Below, piece after piece: positions 5,900-8,226 of a DNA stretch of 8,226 bases; position 1 is the stretch's first letter, and every line of letters starts with the position of its first letter. The notes beneath the pieces were generated by a model. The model searched no databases and was not told the origin of the DNA. It worked only from the letters and a program-made list of their open reading frames with translations. Origin of the DNA: Acidobacteriota bacterium (lineage in GTDB: Bacteria; Acidobacteriota; Vicinamibacteria; Vicinamibacterales; 2-12-FULL-66-21). The stretch is taken from assembly GCA_013362195.1 (NCBI GenBank), contig JABFWM010000587.1:1-8226 (forward strand), given 5' to 3'. The position numbers and the translations under genes are program-made.

Positions 5900-6912
5900 C
5901 GGCGCTCTTGGGGCAGTTGCGGAACGCGGCGCGGCGGCGTCTTCGTGAATGCCGCCTCGTCGTCCGCGCGCTCGGCTTTCGCGAGTTCCACGGCCCGCGC
6001 AAGCGCCGCGCGTGATCGTTCGGTCTGCCCGGTCGAGGCGTAGGCGCGCCCAAGCAGATAGTAGGCCTGACGCATGCGCGGCTCGAGCGCCACCGCACGG
6101 CTCAGCGCGGCGACGGCGCCCGCGGCGTCTTTGAGCTGCAGCAGCGAGCTGCCCAGCCCAAAGTACGCCACCGCCGACGACTCATCGCGTGTCAACGCGT
6201 CGCGGAATTCTTCGACGGCCGCCGCGTGATCGCCCAGCGCCGCCAGGCAGACGCCGAGACCATAGCTCCCGTCGTATGTCGCCTTGACCTCGCCGGCTCG
6301 CCGGTAGAGCGCCGCGGCCTCCGTGCAGTGCGCCTCCTCGCGGTAGATGTCCGCCAGTTCGAGCATCGCCTGGACGAGGGTCGGGTCGCCTTTGAGTGCG
6401 AGCTCGTATTCCACAACGGCGTCGGCGCGCTTGTCCTGCAGCTTGAGCGAGCGGCCCAGCAGCTGGTGCACGCGCGGGCTGTCCGGCGCGATGGCCTGCA
6501 GGCGATCCAGCTCCTTCGTCGCGAGATCGCTCGAGACGATGCCGAGGAAATACAGCACGTCCGCATTGCGCGCGTCGATGGACAGCGCTCGCGTCAACAG
6601 ATCGTAGGCGTCCACGGGCTCGCCGCGCGCGAGGCGCGCCCGAGCCGCCACCACCATCGCCCGCACGTCGCGGGGATCGTGCGCGAGCTCGGTGGTCGCG
6701 ATCCGCAGGGCCTCATCCGCATCGCCGGAGTAGAGCGCGTCGACCGCTCGGCGCACCCAGCCGGTGGCGGATCCCTGGCGAGCGTTGGTTGCCCGCCGTT
6801 CGTCTGGCGTGCGGACCTGCGCAGGCGCCGCCGCCAGCAGTGTCCATGCGGCCAGCAGCGCCGTCGCCCGGATGTACCATCCGCGAGCGGAACGAGCCCT
6901 GCGGCCGCTCAT
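5896..6912 (-). CDS. Exported TPR-repeat protein
   Basis: This 338-residue protein has a basic N-terminus (five Arg in the first 15 residues), a hydrophobic stretch (about 17-30) and an APA|Q site near residue 31, so it is probably exported or anchored by its N-terminus. The rest is tetratricopeptide repeats of about 34 residues, clearest at 83-116, 148-181, 181-214, 215-247, 248-281 and 282-315, with shorter or degenerate units at 50-83 and 117-147. TPR arrays bind protein partners; there is no sign of a catalytic domain. The end is Pro/Arg-rich (KTPPRRVPQLPQERR). The start ATG overlaps the upstream stop as ATGA, with a modest AGGT six bases before it. It directly precedes the CRTAC1-like gene, again with an ATGA overlap, which suggests the two products are made together and may interact. 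Confidence 0.9.
   Translation of the reverse strand: MSGRRARSARGWYIRATALLAAWTLLAAAPAQVRTPDERRATNARQGSATGWVRRAVDALYSGDADEALRIATTELAHDPRDVRAMVVAARARLARGEPVDAYDLLTRALSIDARNADVLYFLGIVSSDLATKELDRLQAIAPDSPRVHQLLGRSLKLQDKRADAVVEYELALKGDPTLVQAMLELADIYREEAHCTEAAALYRRAGEVKATYDGSYGLGVCLAALGDHAAAVEEFRDALTRDESSAVAYFGLGSSLLQLKDAAGAVAALSRAVALEPRMRQAYYLLGRAYASTGQTERSRAALARAVELAKAERADDEAAFTKTPPRRVPQLPQERR
6423..6442. repeat. 20-base direct repeat, copy 1 (in the second TPR gene)
   Basis: CGGCGCGCTTGTCCTGCAGC occurs here and again, identically, at 6953-6972. On the minus strand it encodes LQDKRA. It is a local match between two neighbouring TPR genes; the flanking bases do not match. Confidence 0.7.
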
Positions 6913-8226
6913 TGGACGACCTGCACGATGCGAAGAAATTCCTGTGCGGCCGCGGCGCGCTTGTCCTGCAGCGCGTCGAGCCTCGCCTTCAGCTCGTCGC
7001 GCCTCGGATCCCGCATGCGTGCGTAGAGCGCCGCCAGGTTGACGGTTGCCGCGTAGTTCTCGGGATCGCTGGCCAGCGCTTCCTGCAGCGACCGCTCCGC
7101 CGCCGCGAACTGGCCGAGCCGCGTCTCAATCAGACCCTGCTCCGCGAGCGCGTCGGCATATCGGGGATTCGCCGCCAGCGCGCCGCCGATTTCGACGGCC
7201 GCCGTCTTCAGGTCTTCCTGCTGCCGCGCGATTTTCGCAAGAAAGTAATGTGCGCCCGCGGCCGTCTCCGGAGCTCGCGCCGCACGCTGGAGGTCCTGTC
7301 GTGCACCGTCGAGATCGCTGCTGTAGAAGCGCGCCGCGCCCAGCGCGAAACGTCCGCGCGGATCGTCCGGCTCGAGGCGCACGTACTTTTCGAAGTAGGG
7401 CAGCGCCTCGGCCGGCTCATGACGATGGATCGCGACGGCGCCCATCGCGTAATTCACGTAGGCGTTCTCCGGCGCGAGCGCCACGGCTTTCCGCAGCGCG
7501 TCGAACGCCTCCGCACCCAGATTCAACTCCACGCACGCGAGCCCGAAGAGGAAATGCACTTCGGCGTTCTTCGCATCCAGATCGCGCGCGTGCGCCAGGT
7601 AGCCGAGCGCGCCTTCGAAGTCCTTCTGCTTGTAGGCGACACGCGCCAGGTCCACGAGAATCGGAACGCGCGGACCGCCGGCGTCGAAGGCGCGGTCGAA
7701 CGACTGCCGCGCCCGATCGAGGCGCCCGAGGCGCACGTTCACGGTTCCGAGCTGGCGCAGCGAGGCGGCGGAAGCCAGATGACGCTGCTCGAGCGCCGAC
7801 AAGAGCTGGTCCGCGAGCGCATCGTCTTTCGCGACGTCGAGCGCGGGTACGATCGCGAGCACATCCTGCTCCGCCAGTTCCGGATGTCCGGCCAGGACAT
7901 TCGCCGTGCGGGTGGCCTGCGCGCGATCGCCAAGACCGGCGGCATCGACCGCGAGAACCGCGAGCGTCTGGGGCCGCGAGCGCACGTCGATCGGAAGACG
8001 ATCGAGCCACTCACGGGATGAGGCCCAGTCGCCGATGCAGGCCGAGAGATACGCGGCTTGAAACAGCGCCTCGCTCCGTGACGGATCGATCGTCAGCAGC
8101 TGGCGGTAGACGGCGAGCGCCTTGCGAGGCGCCGCGGGATCGCCGGCCGCGTGTTCCTGGTAGAGCCGCCCCAGGTTCATGTAGGCGGCGGCCAGACGGC
8201 GATCGGCGTCGATCGACGCCTTGAAA
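6909..8226 (-). CDS. TPR-repeat protein, 5' end outside window
   Basis: The frame stays open to the right edge: 15 codons upstream of the first visible ATG (8180) continue a TPR helix (RRLAAAYMNLGRLYQEH), so that ATG is internal and the true start lies beyond 8226. The visible part is 438 residues. Regular 34-residue units start at visible residues 189, 223, 257, 291, 325, 359 and 393, each with the A/G-x-x-L/F-G pattern and an ending near L-x-P or its variants. Less regular helices fill the first 190 residues. The C-terminus is a charged helix ending EFLRIVQVVQ. It is probably a binding scaffold. A signal peptide cannot be judged. It is the first visible gene of the coupled operon and may not be the first gene overall. 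Confidence 0.88.
   Translation of the reverse strand, partial: FKASIDADRRLAAAYMNLGRLYQEHAAGDPAAPRKALAVYRQLLTIDPSRSEALFQAAYLSACIGDWASSREWLDRLPIDVRSRPQTLAVLAVDAAGLGDRAQATRTANVLAGHPELAEQDVLAIVPALDVAKDDALADQLLSALEQRHLASAASLRQLGTVNVRLGRLDRARQSFDRAFDAGGPRVPILVDLARVAYKQKDFEGALGYLAHARDLDAKNAEVHFLFGLACVELNLGAEAFDALRKAVALAPENAYVNYAMGAVAIHRHEPAEALPYFEKYVRLEPDDPRGRFALGAARFYSSDLDGARQDLQRAARAPETAAGAHYFLAKIARQQEDLKTAAVEIGGALAANPRYADALAEQGLIETRLGQFAAAERSLQEALASDPENYAATVNLAALYARMRDPRRDELKARLDALQDKRAAAAQEFLRIVQVVQ
6953..6972. repeat. 20-base direct repeat, copy 2 (in the first TPR gene)
   Basis: The second copy encodes LQDKRA within the last 20 residues of the upstream TPR protein. It is in the same translation frame as copy 1 and 530 bases from it. 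Confidence 0.7.

Larger units (their letters stand above)
2649..8226 (-). other. Translationally coupled four-gene operon
   Basis: Every internal junction is a 4-base overlap: ATGA at 6909-6912, ATGA at 5896-5899 and GTGA at 4061-4064. There is no room for promoters between the genes, so they are almost certainly one transcript with coupled translation. The promoter lies beyond the right edge. The gene order is TPR, TPR, FG-GAP/ASPIC-UnbV, Tat flavin oxidase. Confidence 0.82.

Noticed and set aside
4361..6043. Plus-strand frame of 560 codons
   Set aside because: It is antisense to the CRTAC1-like gene; its Val/Ala/Ile/Glu repeats mirror the DxDxDG loops on the other strand.
6789..8021. Plus-strand frame of 410 codons
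   Set aside because: It is antisense to two clear TPR genes, with a basic low-complexity product and no motifs.

Overview
This is a GC-rich window (roughly two-thirds G+C by eye). All five convincing genes lie on the minus strand, so the biological reading order runs from base 8226 down to base 1. Long TPR proteins, a CRTAC1-type FG-GAP/ASPIC-UnbV protein, a Tat-exported flavoprotein and a secreted Ig-repeat protein together suggest a soil or sediment bacterium with a large secretome. Acidobacteriota, particularly the Vicinamibacteria type, is my best guess. That is inferred from gene content only; there is no rRNA, tRNA or other phylogenetic marker here.

Region A (8226 to 2649) looks like one operon of four genes joined by 4-base start/stop overlaps: a TPR protein whose N-terminus is outside the window, a second, exported TPR protein (ATGA overlap), a seven-loop FG-GAP propeller with a C-terminal ASPIC/UnbV domain (ATGA overlap), and a twin-arginine flavin amine oxidase starting at GTG (GTGA overlap). 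Three of the four have export signals and the fourth lacks its N-terminus, so the products probably meet in the periplasm or at the cell surface. A reasonable model is TPR scaffolds plus a calcium-binding propeller working with an exported flavoenzyme; the substrate is unknown. The oxidase has a Cys aligned with the residue that carries covalent FAD in mitochondrial monoamine oxidases.

Region B (2648 to 2202) is 447 bases with no convincing gene. It holds an AT-rich island, two inverted repeats and a ribosome-binding site that sits inside a small hairpin at its left end.

Region C (2201 to 1) is one long uninterrupted minus-strand reading frame that runs off the left edge. It encodes a secreted protein with a signal peptide, an Ig-like repeat, a six-cysteine segment, three further Ig-like repeats (one strongly diverged) and the start of a C-terminal module. 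It looks like a separate transcription unit from region A. I see no mobile elements, CRISPR arrays, integrase genes or RNA genes.
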